A stretch of 64,000 bases of DNA from DT-110 sp964342305 (lineage in GTDB: Bacteria > Bacteroidota > Bacteroidia > Chitinophagales > Saprospiraceae), in NCBI GenBank assembly GCA_964342305.1, contig CAYFGK010000006.1, positions 38,242 to 102,241 on the forward strand, in the 5' to 3' direction. How positions within the stretch are numbered: position 1 is the first letter of the stretch; each line of letters begins with the position of its first letter. Position numbers and translations under genes: made by a program. Positions 26,201 through 33,605 of this stretch are shown here, piece by piece. Under the pieces are notes generated by a model that did not search any database, was not told the DNA's origin, and was given only the letters and a program-made list of their open reading frames with translations.

Positions 26201-26627
26201 TGGGTTTGCCTATCTCAACGAGATGCAGCTTCGCGAACCCGACGATGCACTTTTGGAATGTGGTCTGGGAAATGACGCCGGTTCCATCGATCGGCTGCTG
26301 ATCGTCGGAGGACAGCCCATAGACCTTGGCTTTCCTTGCTATGGATTCTGTTCGCCCTGCTCCAACGTTACCAGCACTTCCGATGGAGATGCTCCGAAAG
26401 TCGATTGGCGGGTGTTTCCCAATCCGGCGCGGGATCAGGTGCAGATCGACTGGCCAGTTCAACGCCCCATCCAGGGGATCACCGTGAGGGACCTGACGGG
26501 GCGTACGGTCTGGAAGACCGGGAATCCGGTCACCTCCTTGGCGGTTAATAACTGGCCCCGGGGGACTTACTTCATTACCATCTACTCGGATGGCTACGCT
26601 TATACCCGGAAACTCATGCGCTACTAA
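23268..26627 (+). CDS. Large secreted T9SS protein with carbohydrate-binding-like domains
   Basis: This 1119-residue protein starts at 23268 with a signal peptide (LRPACLLSLVIPCLFPSLLRAQ). The N-terminal ~120 residues resemble the choice-of-anchor/PPC-like modules of secreted proteins. Two similar ~150-residue concanavalin-like blocks follow, marked by LLRCETFDQY and LVCESFEWYF and by FFVDDVRIRQL and FWVDDIQLRSL. A CBM48-like E-set (AYLVGSFNDWTPILME) comes near the end. A T9SS type A sorting domain closes it (VFPNPARDQVQI, LTGRTVWK, GTYFITI). The protein is likely on the cell surface; a polysaccharide ligand is inference. The stop codon abuts a copy of the 180-bp element. Confidence 0.83.
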   Translation: MATPLRMLRPACLLSLVIPCLFPSLLRAQGGSTCSTAQLIAPGTHRTEGLVSGNGAFRSDARHARWFAYVPPANGLLSITSCGGAADTRLQIYRNNCSGETWWVSSDDACDIDGTAATRNTYAAAVEGLYVEGGDTLLIEWDDHWDNNGFDWELLFQEQPTDGGLAPISALRQIPAHRYPEGYALRVRLANRGSRALNQALISTRVQSSDSTLFNETIPLPTLPGKTERDVTTATLTLIPNTEYHITFILSDPIDTYPDNDTIRQTIRTTENTYAQDEGLTGSLAGTGDEITRFGQVIRFDRTELLRGISMYRSGGTKGDSLYLHLYEVTESGPGQKLRTAGPFLLTSNSEAWQWLPLESAWSTTAGFPYLIAVEHHPSGHRLQVGISQSEPATSGGWRQIGGGDWQSNASAGLPANWLIRQHLDIPTVPVTLPVQWPDSLKPEVPMVILATGSDTTGPWPMEAVNDSTWQYQTNRSVGDTVRYRFVRSGNGLAEPVPVACSVTGPDGENWRQLVIPQGGEATAGLVCWSRCTPCSMDPACIGPDLLRCETFDQYTLGTPPGTQAPWWMPRRPAEDGVITAQQSVSPPHALYLDPGGRTRTALQLPDLSPGGIYRVEMQVQVPTGASAGLELTSAGSPDMAPFFGVLLGTDPRGEASSSGQGYTLPNRLGLSYPAGEWFTLVWLFDMNRRRLRCTLNGNLIDEVSLSETPTEVRFFSPNRSTEFFVDDVRIRQLGNCRSDALVCESFEWYFAGQAPSGPASDWLRSDTSGIVTNDRSGTGLHSLYFQRGSFERSDLFLGGFQQGRFELRWQQYMPSSQASGLELRGSDDLPFFRLLHNRNGQRGGEAMVGAFEAFYAYPESQWMDYRLVIDFSLRTIDVELNGETVVRGVRFRKNNLGYLSFFVPNAFGQFWVDDIQLRSLPGLQSEVTFGVDLSRLPRGSDQAYLVGSFNDWTPILMEPAGNGQFTTTLTLPAGDTIGFAYLNEMQLREPDDALLECGLGNDAGSIDRLLIVGGQPIDLGFPCYGFCSPCSNVTSTSDGDAPKVDWRVFPNPARDQVQIDWPVQRPIQGITVRDLTGRTVWKTGNPVTSLAVNNWPRGTYFITIYSDGYAYTRKLMRY

Positions 26628-26628
26628 A

Positions 26629-26790
26629 AACGTGAGGTCATGGATTAGTTGGTTACTAAACATAGCATCTCACCTTGGTATAGGGTATATAGTGGCAGGG
26701 CTTACTGAAATCCATATTCCCTATACCTACTACCCTGTACCGGGAGGCTGGGACTTACCTATCTTCACTTTATCCTCTGGTCTGTGCCCA
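26629..26790 (-). repeat. 180-bp interspersed element, copy B
   Basis: Read on the minus strand, this stretch shows TGGGCACAGACC, then CCCAGCCTCCCGGTACAGGG, TATACC words, a TTTAGTAACC block and an ACCTCACGTTT end. It is collinear with the copies at 11776-11954 and 44979-45165. It begins 1 bp after the stop codon of the T9SS gene. Confidence 0.7.
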
Positions 26791-26855
26791 GTACTCTGTA
26801 ATCTAAGTTATTTGAAAATATGGGTAGGGCATTTTGGTAAAAGACAAGGTGTATA

Positions 26856-26889
26856 TCCAAGAGTGGGGTGAAGGGGCCCTACTCTTGGA
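26856..26889. other. 13-bp inverted repeat between copy B and the epimerase gene
   Basis: TCCAAGAGTGGGG (26856-26868) pairs with CCCTACTCTTGGA (26877-26889) with one mismatch. There is no T-run after it. A second small hairpin, GTCGGGC/GCCCGAC (27001-27031), lies just before the epimerase start. The rest of 26791-27044 shows nothing recognisable. Confidence 0.4.
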
Positions 26890-27044
26890 TCGGAGCATCC
26901 GTACGGACGCGACCGACGAGCAACGAAGTATTTTGCCGAAAGGCACAGCCATAAGTCAAAGTTACTTAGGTTACAGAGTACTCAGCCTCACGATAAAAAA
27001 GTCGGGCAATCTTATTACTTTTCCGCCCGACCAACCCAAACGAT

Positions 27045-27989
27045 ATGTACGAGTACCGCACCGAGCCATTTGGACAATTCGAAAAGCACGTCTTGTCCGA
27101 CGACACCGGAAAACATGAAATCGCATTTGTACCCGAATACGGAGCCTGCATATTAAGCCTGCAGTTGCACGGAGTGCAGGTACTCGACGGTTATACGACG
27201 CCCATCGAACTCGACTTGAACCGATGGGGAAAAAGCGGACTGTTGTTCCCCTTTCCCAACCGCCTGGCCAATGGCCTCTACGAATGGGGCGGAATAGCTT
27301 ACCGCTTTCCCATCAATGACCCCACCACGGGTACTGCCTTGCATGGTTTCGGGATGGATAAATCGTTCAAAGTGGTAACCGCCCAAACGGAAGGAGAAAC
27401 TGCGCGCATTGCCTGCCGGTACGAATACGATGGAAAGTTCGACTCCTACCCCTTCCCCTTCGCCATTCAGGTTGATTACGAATTATCAGACCGGGGTGAC
27501 TTTCGCGTGAGCTACACCTGCTGGAATACCGGTGAGGCCCCGCTACCCTGGGGCTTTGGTTGGCATCCCTATTTTTGCGTAAGCGAAAAAGTGGAGGACA
27601 CCCGTTTGCAAACTCCTCCACTCGACATGGTGGGGGTGGATGAACAGATGATCCCAACCGGGAAAAAATATGCCTTCACCGATTTTATCCAACCCAAACT
27701 GATTGGGGCCACTGTACTGGATAACTGCTTTGTGCCCAGTCAAAAGGACTCGGATACGCTCGAGATCCTGCTCGAAGGAGAACACGGAAAGCTGGCCTAC
27801 TGGCAGGAAACCGGCGAGGCTAAGCTCAATTATACCCAGTTATTCACACCCCCCGACCGCAAGAGTATCGCCATTGAGCCCATGAGCTGTAATGTGGATG
27901 CCTTCAACAACCAGGATGGACTCATCAATCTTCAACCCGGGGAACAGGCATCCGGAAGCTTCGGAGTACGGTTCCAGGCCAGGGATTAG
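27045..27989 (+). CDS. Aldose 1-epimerase family protein
   Basis: This 314-residue protein of the galactose mutarotase family interconverts alpha and beta anomers of sugars. Markers are an N-terminal beta-sandwich, FPFPNRLANG (~70-79), ALHGFGMD (conserved His), GFGWHPYF (second conserved His) and a C-terminal IAIEPMSCNVDA carrying the catalytic Glu. The length is normal. The exact substrate is open; GalM-like and hexose-phosphate mutarotase subtypes cannot be separated. It converges on the serine hydrolase downstream, with the inverted-repeat element at 28007-28146 in the gap. Confidence 0.85.
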   Translation: MYEYRTEPFGQFEKHVLSDDTGKHEIAFVPEYGACILSLQLHGVQVLDGYTTPIELDLNRWGKSGLLFPFPNRLANGLYEWGGIAYRFPINDPTTGTALHGFGMDKSFKVVTAQTEGETARIACRYEYDGKFDSYPFPFAIQVDYELSDRGDFRVSYTCWNTGEAPLPWGFGWHPYFCVSEKVEDTRLQTPPLDMVGVDEQMIPTGKKYAFTDFIQPKLIGATVLDNCFVPSQKDSDTLEILLEGEHGKLAYWQETGEAKLNYTQLFTPPDRKSIAIEPMSCNVDAFNNQDGLINLQPGEQASGSFGVRFQARD

Positions 27990-28006
27990 CAGTGTGGTAT
28001 TGGTCC

Positions 28007-28146
28007 GAGGTTCAAGGTCCACGGTCCGTGCAGATTGACCGGGAATAGCCCCCCTGTTTTAACTCTTTACCTCATTGGTAATCAATAATAATTCTGAGTT
28101 CCCGGTCAGCCTCGTTGGCCCGTGGACCGTGGACCTTGAACCTTGG
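28007..28146. repeat. Long inverted-repeat element between convergent genes
   Basis: AGGTTCAAGGTCCACGGTCC (28008-28027) pairs perfectly with 28124-28143. An inner pair, TGACCGGGAA (28036-28045) and TTCCCGGTCA (28099-28108), is also perfect. The AT-richer centre is ~50 bp. It would form a large stem in single-stranded DNA or RNA. It may serve as a bidirectional terminator for the converging genes, or be another mobile-like repeat. Confidence 0.6.
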
Positions 28147-28156
28147 CCCGCGGCCC

Positions 28157-29407
28157 TTACTTCCGTACGATCCGATCGATCTGGGAGGCTAGTGCATTGT
28201 GGTCTACATTGGAGTTTTTCCGCAACACATTCGACATTAAGGCGACCATGTAGGTGGTGCTATCCGGATGCTCGACGATGGCCACGGAGTTCATGTAATT
28301 GTCTACGTTGCCTTGGTATTTGGCACAGGTGTAGCCTTCTTCGGGTTTGCATTTGTAGAGGCTACCCGATTTAAAATAGACGCCCGCATCTTTCAGGGCC
28401 GGACTGGCGGCGTAGCGAATGCGCCGATCCGTCATATACATCAGGCGCTTGACTTCCAGGCTGGTCCAGGGATCGATCAACTGGCCGCGCTCCATGGCCA
28501 CCAGGAATTTCATCATACCTTCCGGGCTGGCCGCACTACCGCCCATGCCGGGGATCATCGCCTTGGCTTCCCGGGTAAAAAAGCTGCCCAGGCGCCATTC
28601 GTCATCCTCAATGCCCATGTTGCGCAGGGGTTCGTTCACCACCGACATGGCAATCTCCGACAACCGGGCTTTGGGGGTATTGGCAAAGAAGGAATCCACC
28701 TGCGCCTGCGTCATATCGGGATATTTCCTTCCAAACCAGCGCAACAGGACAGCTTCCCGCCAGACCACGCTGGCCGCGCCGTTCGAACTCACCGAAAGCA
28801 TATGATCCAGCCACTCGTACAGCGAGAAAACGTCACCGGCCTGCAGGATTCGCTTTTGAAAAGCGCCGGTTTCCGGATTGTAAAAAGGAACCGTATGCTC
28901 ATTGGGAAGGGCCCAGCGACCGGCCGTTACCTGGTGGGTCCGCAGCAAATTGACCCGATCCGACACCGAATCCGGAAAAATGGTCTCCAATTCACACATG
29001 AAGCCGGTGATCACCGCGAGTTTGCCCACGCTGCCCGGCTGGAATGTCCGGGTTTCTTTGCGTTGGGCGTAGCGAACGGGCCTGCCGGGCGTAATGTCCA
29101 GCAGTGCAACCGCGTAGCTTTCATCCAGATTGGGGAACAAGCCGTTCAGTGCTTTCTGCAGATCGGGATCTGCCGGTGGCAGGCTCCGGATGCTGTCGAA
29201 CCGCTCACCGGTCAGATTCAGGGTAATACTATCGATCGACCACAGTGCCCCCGGGCCGGGAGGGGTTCCGGCAATCTCTCCGTTAACCACTTTTTGGACC
29301 TGGAGCAACCGGCGAATGCCGGTCCGCTCGTATCCATCAATCGGGTAAGGTCGCAGTGAAACAGCACCACTAATAAAAAATAAAAGAAGAAGCAGGCGAC
29401 GGCTCAT
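28157..29407 (-). CDS. Secreted class A beta-lactamase-like serine hydrolase
   Basis: This 416-residue protein has a signal peptide (RRLLLLLFFISGAVS). The penicillin-interacting motifs are present: SVGK (SxxK, residues ~130), SSNGA in the SxN position, and KSGS (K-S-G, residues ~375). The family includes beta-lactamases and DD-peptidases. An N-terminal region of ~100 residues before SxxK is longer than in a simple beta-lactamase. The substrate is unknown. It follows the exported dikinase-like gene by 14 bp on the same strand, so the two form an operon. Confidence 0.78.
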   Translation of the reverse strand: MSRRLLLLLFFISGAVSLRPYPIDGYERTGIRRLLQVQKVVNGEIAGTPPGPGALWSIDSITLNLTGERFDSIRSLPPADPDLQKALNGLFPNLDESYAVALLDITPGRPVRYAQRKETRTFQPGSVGKLAVITGFMCELETIFPDSVSDRVNLLRTHQVTAGRWALPNEHTVPFYNPETGAFQKRILQAGDVFSLYEWLDHMLSVSSNGAASVVWREAVLLRWFGRKYPDMTQAQVDSFFANTPKARLSEIAMSVVNEPLRNMGIEDDEWRLGSFFTREAKAMIPGMGGSAASPEGMMKFLVAMERGQLIDPWTSLEVKRLMYMTDRRIRYAASPALKDAGVYFKSGSLYKCKPEEGYTCAKYQGNVDNYMNSVAIVEHPDSTTYMVALMSNVLRKNSNVDHNALASQIDRIVRK

Positions 29408-29421
29408 GTGGTCGGTATTTG

Positions 29422-32352
29422 TTATCCCGGATTCCGGACAAGGCGGGTATCCAGGGGAATATTTTCTGTAGGTAATGCGGGCGTGATCGACTCCAGGTAC
29501 GCGGAGCTAACCGCTTTTTTATTCTCAACGAAGGGACGAACCTGAAACAACCACAATTTATCATCCTGAAAGCCCAGCTCAATATCGAAGGGTCCGTCCG
29601 TTTCAATACCTGGTGCGCTGGGCAGTGTCTGCCGGATTTCCTGCGCGATCACCCGCAGGTCGTACACATTCTGGTCGTTGAGAACCGGCTGGTCAAAGCT
29701 GGCCGTCTGGCGCTGCGTACCCCCGGTAATCGGCAGTCGATTGTACAGACGCTCGCGGGCAGGTGACAACAACACCAGGGTTTGATCGGCGGTACTCAAA
29801 TAGGTTTCAGCTGCTTGCCCGTCGACAGCCCCGCCGGCACCACGGCTGAAGGCGATGGTCATATCGCTGTCCTCACCAGTCGTGATCCCCTTGGTGATCA
29901 TTACCCCGGAATAGTCCACGTCAACACTGGGAATAACCAGAATGGAGGGGAATACATTTTCCGGGTTCAACAGGTATTTTTGGCGCCATTTATAGCTGCG
30001 CTCGGTATAAGGCGAAGACCACACATCCCGGATGCCCTGGAAGATCTTTTCGGGGTCGACCACATTAAAGACCGTGAGGTTCAGGCCGGCACCCGTGAAT
30101 TCTTTCAGGTCTTCCATATTGGTATCACTACGCAAAAACACCGGTACTTCACCCAGTGGTTTTTCGAAAGCGTCCAGCCATTTTTGACGGAAGTCTTCCC
30201 GGAAGGCAGGTAATAATTGAATATCTTTGATGGCGCTTCTCAAAGTCCCTAACTGTGCAAGCATAAAGGATTCAATGGAGGCCTCCTCTTGCCCCTGTTC
30301 CCGCATTTGATCAGCTTCCGCAAAAACACTTTGCAGGAATTCCCAATAGGAACCATCCTGCCCGGGCATGGGTTGATCGAGGTGCATCCGGAAAATGCCG
30401 AACGGAATGACAATCCCTTCGACCACGTGTTCGGGAAACATAGCCTTGAGCTGACCTAAATTCGCAGCCTTTGGACCGCAAACCCGTCCGGAAGCTTCTG
30501 CTTGCACGGAACGCATATTGAGCACTTCGCGCTGGTCGAGCTGTATCTTATCGACGGGAACCCGTATCCGGCTCTCATCGCGGGTTTGGGTAGTAAACAG
30601 GGCTTGTTCTTCGGCGGTCATGGCACTGGCCCGCTTCAGAAGCACGGTGCCCCGGTTCGATACGGCGTAAAACACCTCCTGTCCGTCCAGTGATTGGAGA
30701 TCCGACATATTATCCGAGGAGATAACGGCGTTGGGGATGCCCAGGTTCCGGGCCAGGAGTTGTACGTGAGACACCATGTTGCCCTCCGAAACGGTTGCGA
30801 TGCCGGCCACGGGCTTCAAATCAGACGGAGGGCGGTTAAATACATAGATATGGCCACTATTCACCTCCACTTCTTCCGGTGAACCCGTTACCACGATCAG
30901 CTTACCCCGCGCATAGCCGGGATTAATACCGCGCACGGTGGCCGGATTATCCACACCCGTCAGGCGATTTTTCAGATTACCCCGGTCAGCGATAAAATCA
31001 CCGAGTCGGCCCACGGCCTGTCCCATGGGCAGTAAAGTTGAGGCGCGGATCCGGTCATCGAGGAAGCCGTAAGCCAGGGGCTCAAAAACCTGGTATTGCT
31101 CTACCGTTTCACCGTAGACGGCCCGCGTCATATTAGCCCCCCATTCGACCACACTGCGTGCCCGCTCCAGGTGTTGCTGCAAATCGGAAAGTCCTATCTG
31201 GTCCCCGTCGGGCCGATTGACGTACTCCCGGATCATTTGCCATTCCCAGGACTCGACGAATCCGCTTCCGGCAGCGGAGAGGCCCAGATAACATATCTTT
31301 TCCAGCAACTGGTCGAGTTCGGTGGGTGCCCAGTTGGCGGCCTCCCGGAAGACCATCTCTTCCAGCCCAAGGGACAGATCGAATAGTGCCAGCCTGGCTT
31401 TGCCGCCCTTAACTTCATTTACTGCCTGGCGGATTTCCCACATTTGCTCGGCCGCACCGATCAGGATAGTAGCGCTATTCGTTTCCCCTTCAACCTGATC
31501 GAAGAAGGTCGACAGCTGTCCGCGGATAGGAGCATCGGCAGGTAGCTGGTCGAGGAGCTTGGTTAATTCCCGAATATCCACCGGAGCGAAGGCGACCTCC
31601 ATATCGGCCAGCAATTGATCCATCTGTTCCCGCTGTTTTGCTGACATGCGGGTACGGTGAGTATCTAAAAACCGACGTACCCGGGATATATCAGCAGCTT
31701 CGGGCTGCCCGTGGATCTTGACGCGCAGATCCTGAAACGCCGGGTAGGCATCCGAAACAGCTTTCGAGACGGCGCGGATGCGGAGGGTACGGTTATCATC
31801 GAGCGAGTGCGGGATATCACGTACCGCCTGACGCACCAGAAAATAGTGTTGCTCCAGGGCCTCATCCCGATCCAGCAACCAGGTCAGGAACGCCTGTCCC
31901 CAGGCCTGCTCATCCTCGGCCTGGAACGCACCGCGGTAATACTGACCACGCCGCAGGATCCAGCCATCATTCACCGCCATCAGATATTTACCGAGTTGGT
32001 ATTGTTTGAGCCGGGATTGGCGCTGGCCTGCATCCCAGAAATCCTGGTATTCGGTAGTTGATAAGATCTGCCCCAGAAAAAGGTGTTCGTTCTCGGCCAG
32101 GTCGATTACGCGCTCCTTATAACGGGCACGTTGTACTCCGCCCGGTTCCTCGCATCGCTCCTGAGGCAGGGCCATCGTACCGTCGGGACAAAACCATCGA
32201 ATATCCCGGTACGGGCCACGCGGATCTTGTTGAAAGGAAACCACCAGTTCCCGCAGGGCTTCCGGTGAGGTATTCTGAGCGCTGGACAGGCAGGGCAGGA
32301 AGAAGAGCCCTGACATTGCAAAAATCAGGAAAAAACGTTTCGGGGACATCAT
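29422..32352 (-). CDS. Exported dikinase-like protein (His swivel domain plus ATP-grasp)
   Basis: The start at 32352 gives 976 residues and a clean signal peptide (RFFLIFAMSGLFFLPCLSSAQ). A helical region of ~480 residues follows. Then comes a phosphohistidine-type domain with EGNMVSHVQLLARNLGIP (His ~529), and a C-terminal PPDK/PEP-synthase-type ATP-grasp domain: GPKAANLGQL, FLRSDTNMEDL, GAGLNLTVFNV, SGVMIT, LWLFQVRPF. In PEP synthase the ATP-grasp precedes the His domain; here the order is reversed, as in plant glucan water dikinases, whose SHVxxxARN motif it resembles. ATP is not expected in the periplasm, so whether it is active there is open. Confidence 0.75.
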   Translation of the reverse strand: MMSPKRFFLIFAMSGLFFLPCLSSAQNTSPEALRELVVSFQQDPRGPYRDIRWFCPDGTMALPQERCEEPGGVQRARYKERVIDLAENEHLFLGQILSTTEYQDFWDAGQRQSRLKQYQLGKYLMAVNDGWILRRGQYYRGAFQAEDEQAWGQAFLTWLLDRDEALEQHYFLVRQAVRDIPHSLDDNRTLRIRAVSKAVSDAYPAFQDLRVKIHGQPEAADISRVRRFLDTHRTRMSAKQREQMDQLLADMEVAFAPVDIRELTKLLDQLPADAPIRGQLSTFFDQVEGETNSATILIGAAEQMWEIRQAVNEVKGGKARLALFDLSLGLEEMVFREAANWAPTELDQLLEKICYLGLSAAGSGFVESWEWQMIREYVNRPDGDQIGLSDLQQHLERARSVVEWGANMTRAVYGETVEQYQVFEPLAYGFLDDRIRASTLLPMGQAVGRLGDFIADRGNLKNRLTGVDNPATVRGINPGYARGKLIVVTGSPEEVEVNSGHIYVFNRPPSDLKPVAGIATVSEGNMVSHVQLLARNLGIPNAVISSDNMSDLQSLDGQEVFYAVSNRGTVLLKRASAMTAEEQALFTTQTRDESRIRVPVDKIQLDQREVLNMRSVQAEASGRVCGPKAANLGQLKAMFPEHVVEGIVIPFGIFRMHLDQPMPGQDGSYWEFLQSVFAEADQMREQGQEEASIESFMLAQLGTLRSAIKDIQLLPAFREDFRQKWLDAFEKPLGEVPVFLRSDTNMEDLKEFTGAGLNLTVFNVVDPEKIFQGIRDVWSSPYTERSYKWRQKYLLNPENVFPSILVIPSVDVDYSGVMITKGITTGEDSDMTIAFSRGAGGAVDGQAAETYLSTADQTLVLLSPARERLYNRLPITGGTQRQTASFDQPVLNDQNVYDLRVIAQEIRQTLPSAPGIETDGPFDIELGFQDDKLWLFQVRPFVENKKAVSSAYLESITPALPTENIPLDTRLVRNPG

Positions 32353-32545
32353 GCGACTTTTTGCTTTTGCGAAAGCAATATTTTTGTGGGCTTGGTAGCC
32401 CTGATAAGATAAACAATTATCCATTGCCTTGCCGGCAAAAGTCACTGACAAGGAGGTAATGACACCAAAAACTTTAAGACTTTTTTAAAGGCCCGGGGTC
32501 ACATTTTTTTGTGCGTTACACCCAAAAAAAGAACAACTTGCGAGA

Positions 32546-33514
32546 ATGTTTTGCCGGGTCGTGTGCCGGGCGACAAAAAAGAAAATCTCTTTGAAAACTA
32601 CGGGCATTTTTTTGCTTGCATTGTTTGCCTTTCTGGCAAACGGAACGGCACAAAGCCGGTCCCGGTCTAACCTTCCCCTTCGTCCCGAAAACCACTCTTT
32701 TTATCCACTGCGGGATCAAGTCGATCCCACCCTGGAAAAGGCCCTCCTGCGGCAACTTAACCGCAATCCCCACTGGCAGGAGCTGATCGCCCGAAAACAT
32801 ATGTCGGTAGGCCTCGTCGACCTGAGTAACCCCCATCAGGTACGGTTTGCCCGCATTAACGGCAACGAGATGATGTACGCTGCCAGCCTGCCCAAAATTG
32901 CCATCCTGCTGGCTTCAATGGATGCCATTGAAAAGGGCGAATTATCCGACACACCCGAGATCCGCCGGGATTTGCGCATTATGATCAGTAAATCGGATAA
33001 CCAGGCTTCTACCCGGATGATCGACCGGCTGGGATACGAAAAGATCGCCAAGGTACTGACCGATCCCAAGTACGAATTGTACGACGAGGAATACGGTGGT
33101 GGCCTTTGGGTTGGCAAACGTTACGCTGCTTCCGGTGCCCGCTATCCCGATCCTATTCAGGGCCTGAGCCACGCGGCGACCGCGTCCCAGGTGTGCCGCT
33201 TTTACTACCTCCTGATAAACGGTCGACTGGTTAGTTATCAGCGTTCTAAAGAAATGCTCGATCTCATGGGAAACCCCGAGTTGCACCACAAATTTGTGAA
33301 TACCCTCGACCGCCTGCATCCCGAGGCAAGGTTGTACCGAAAATCAGGATCCTGGAGGGAATTCCATTCGGACAGTATTCTCGTCTGGGGGCCAAAAAAC
33401 CGGTATATCCTGGTGGGTTTGCTACAGAATCCGGAAGGCGAAATGATACTCCGCCAGTTGGTGCAGGAAGTTGAAACCGTCCTGCATCAGACACCAGCCT
33501 CCGCGAGCCGGTAA
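32546..33514 (+). CDS. Secreted class A beta-lactamase-like serine hydrolase (second copy)
   Basis: This 322-residue protein has a hydrophobic N-terminal segment (TTGIFLLALFAFLANGTAQ). It shows SLPK (SxxK), KSDN (SDN, the hallmark of class A) and KSGS. It is shorter than the neighbouring serine hydrolase and closer to classical class A layout. It is divergent from the dikinase-like gene, so the two hydrolases flank it. Whether it degrades beta-lactams or acts on the cell wall is unknown. A strong terminator follows. Confidence 0.8.
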   Translation: MFCRVVCRATKKKISLKTTGIFLLALFAFLANGTAQSRSRSNLPLRPENHSFYPLRDQVDPTLEKALLRQLNRNPHWQELIARKHMSVGLVDLSNPHQVRFARINGNEMMYAASLPKIAILLASMDAIEKGELSDTPEIRRDLRIMISKSDNQASTRMIDRLGYEKIAKVLTDPKYELYDEEYGGGLWVGKRYAASGARYPDPIQGLSHAATASQVCRFYYLLINGRLVSYQRSKEMLDLMGNPELHHKFVNTLDRLHPEARLYRKSGSWREFHSDSILVWGPKNRYILVGLLQNPEGEMILRQLVQEVETVLHQTPASASR

Positions 33515-33526
33515 GATCCCGTACTA

Positions 33527-33573
33527 AATACAGATTCCGGCACCAAAAAAATCGCGCCGGAATCTGTATTTTC
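33527..33573 (+). terminator. Terminator after the second serine hydrolase
   Basis: Perfect 15-bp arms: AATACAGATTCCGGC (33527-33541) and GCCGGAATCTGTATT (33556-33570), then TTC. It lies about 10 bp after the stop codon. The AT-rich outer arms supply the A- and T-runs. Confidence 0.75.
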
Positions 33574-33605
33574 ACCCCCAGTTAAGTCTATGTAAGCACA
33601 TCCCT

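Noticed and set aside
28268..29359. Long plus-strand frame of 363 codons
   Set aside because: Antisense shadow of the serine hydrolase; long shadows are common in this GC-rich coding DNA (also 46130-47224 and 40315-41271).
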